Part shown: positions 63,775 to 64,000 of the stretch, piece by piece
How positions within the stretch are numbered: the stretch's first letter is position 1
How the letters are laid out: every line of letters starts with the position of its first letter
Source of the DNA: Mediterraneibacter glycyrrhizinilyticus
GTDB taxonomy: Bacteria > Bacillota > Clostridia > Lachnospirales > Lachnospiraceae
Length of the DNA stretch: 64,000 nt
Assembly: GCF_016902345.1 (NCBI RefSeq)
Contig: NZ_JACJLR010000007.1
Location: 35,281-99,280, forward strand
Direction of reading: 5' to 3'
Notes under the pieces: model-generated
Seen by the model: only the letters and a program-made list of their open reading frames with translations
What the model was told of the DNA's origin: nothing
Databases searched by the model: none
Program-made: the position numbers and the translations under genes

Positions 63775-64000
63775 TTACACTTTCTCCCTCACTCACGTTC
63801 ATCTGAACAGACTGATAATTCATTATACCATCCAATGATTCTGTTGCATATCAGCAGATTCAAACCGCTTGGCTGAAATCTTACAAATTTTGGTCGATTG
63901 AAAAAGTAAATTCCACTTTGAAAGACTAAATTCCATTTTGCAAAAGTAAATTCTACTCATGGGAAAGGAAAGAAACTTTTTGAGAAGGTTTTATTCCATT
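63775..64000. other. Intergenic end with possible insertion-sequence terminal repeats
   Basis: This stretch holds no gene. Near the end (63902-63956) three copies of a ~20-base unit, AAAGwnTAAATTCCAyTTTG, run in tandem. Repeated subterminal motifs of this kind occur at the ends of IS21-family elements. No transposase is within the window, so the element would lie beyond it. Confidence 0.35.

Overview
The window looks like chromosome from a spore-forming gut Clostridium of the Lachnospiraceae type. Evidence: the conserved hup-rqcP-yabP-yabQ-divIC-spoIIE-tilS-hpt-ftsH sporulation/division block, a CotS-like spore coat kinase, Gram-positive envelope genes (Dlt-like operon, sorting-signal-like surface protein, BceAB-type ABC transporter), AGGAGG-type ribosome sites and sigma-A promoters. 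Base composition is moderate except for an AT-rich patch at about 24.1-25.5 kb. The species cannot be named from the sequence alone. No rRNA, CRISPR array or prophage is visible.

Region by region. 0.1-17 kb: housekeeping genes, nearly all on the minus strand: a cytoplasmic GH13 enzyme, the sporulation/division block, a CotS-like kinase, CCA transferase, a YhaN/YhaO-like ATPase-nuclease pair and asnS. 17-24 kb: a repeat-rich surface protein, a PepSY lipoprotein, a single-pass membrane protein, a BceAB-like transporter and tRNA-Cys. 24.1-25.3 kb: an AT-rich patch with a polymorphic-toxin remnant and immunity genes, including an Imm74-like one. 25.6-40 kb: a seven-gene minus-strand operon (HerA-like ATPase, ParB-like/coiled-coil protein, Ig-like protein, zinc-ribbon M48 protease, YARHG and C-type-lectin membrane proteins, NagZ-amidase fusion) divergent from a helix-turn-helix regulator. 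40-43 kb: PepSY lipoprotein, histidine kinase and response regulator. 43-46 kb: an amino-acid permease and an M18 aminopeptidase. 46-52 kb: a Dlt-like operon carrying a PLP decarboxylase-fold gene. 52-57 kb: a regulator and transmembrane kinase with Ig-like domain, a surface-protein fragment, a DUF3592 protein, tRNA-Cys and tRNA-Glu. 57-64 kb: a DUF3810 protein, an AP2/zinc-ribbon DNA-binding protein, an apparently invertible promoter beside a tyrosine recombinase, a PfkB kinase, an unknown membrane protein, a PoNi-like immunity gene and possible insertion-sequence end repeats.

How the parts may work together. (1) At 59.59-59.89 kb two 25-base inverted repeats (24/25 identical) enclose 255 bp holding a sigma-A promoter and a terminator, next to a tyrosine recombinase. 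In the orientation read here the promoter points antisense into the recombinase; flipped, it would point at the AP2 gene. (2) The 46-51.7 kb operon pairs a DltA-like ligase, carrier protein, MBOAT and DltD-like protein with a fold-III PLP decarboxylase, suggesting that a carrier-bound amino acid is decarboxylated before transfer to an envelope polymer. (3) The HerA operon looks like an undescribed envelope machine, with a direct-repeat operator next to its promoter. (4) Both PepSY lipoprotein genes share one operator geometry (TTTAAT-N5-TTTAAT, 10 bp before the -10), which suggests control by the nearby OmpR-type response regulator. Points 2 and 3 are functional inferences; the repeat and promoter geometries in 1, 3 and 4 can be read directly.
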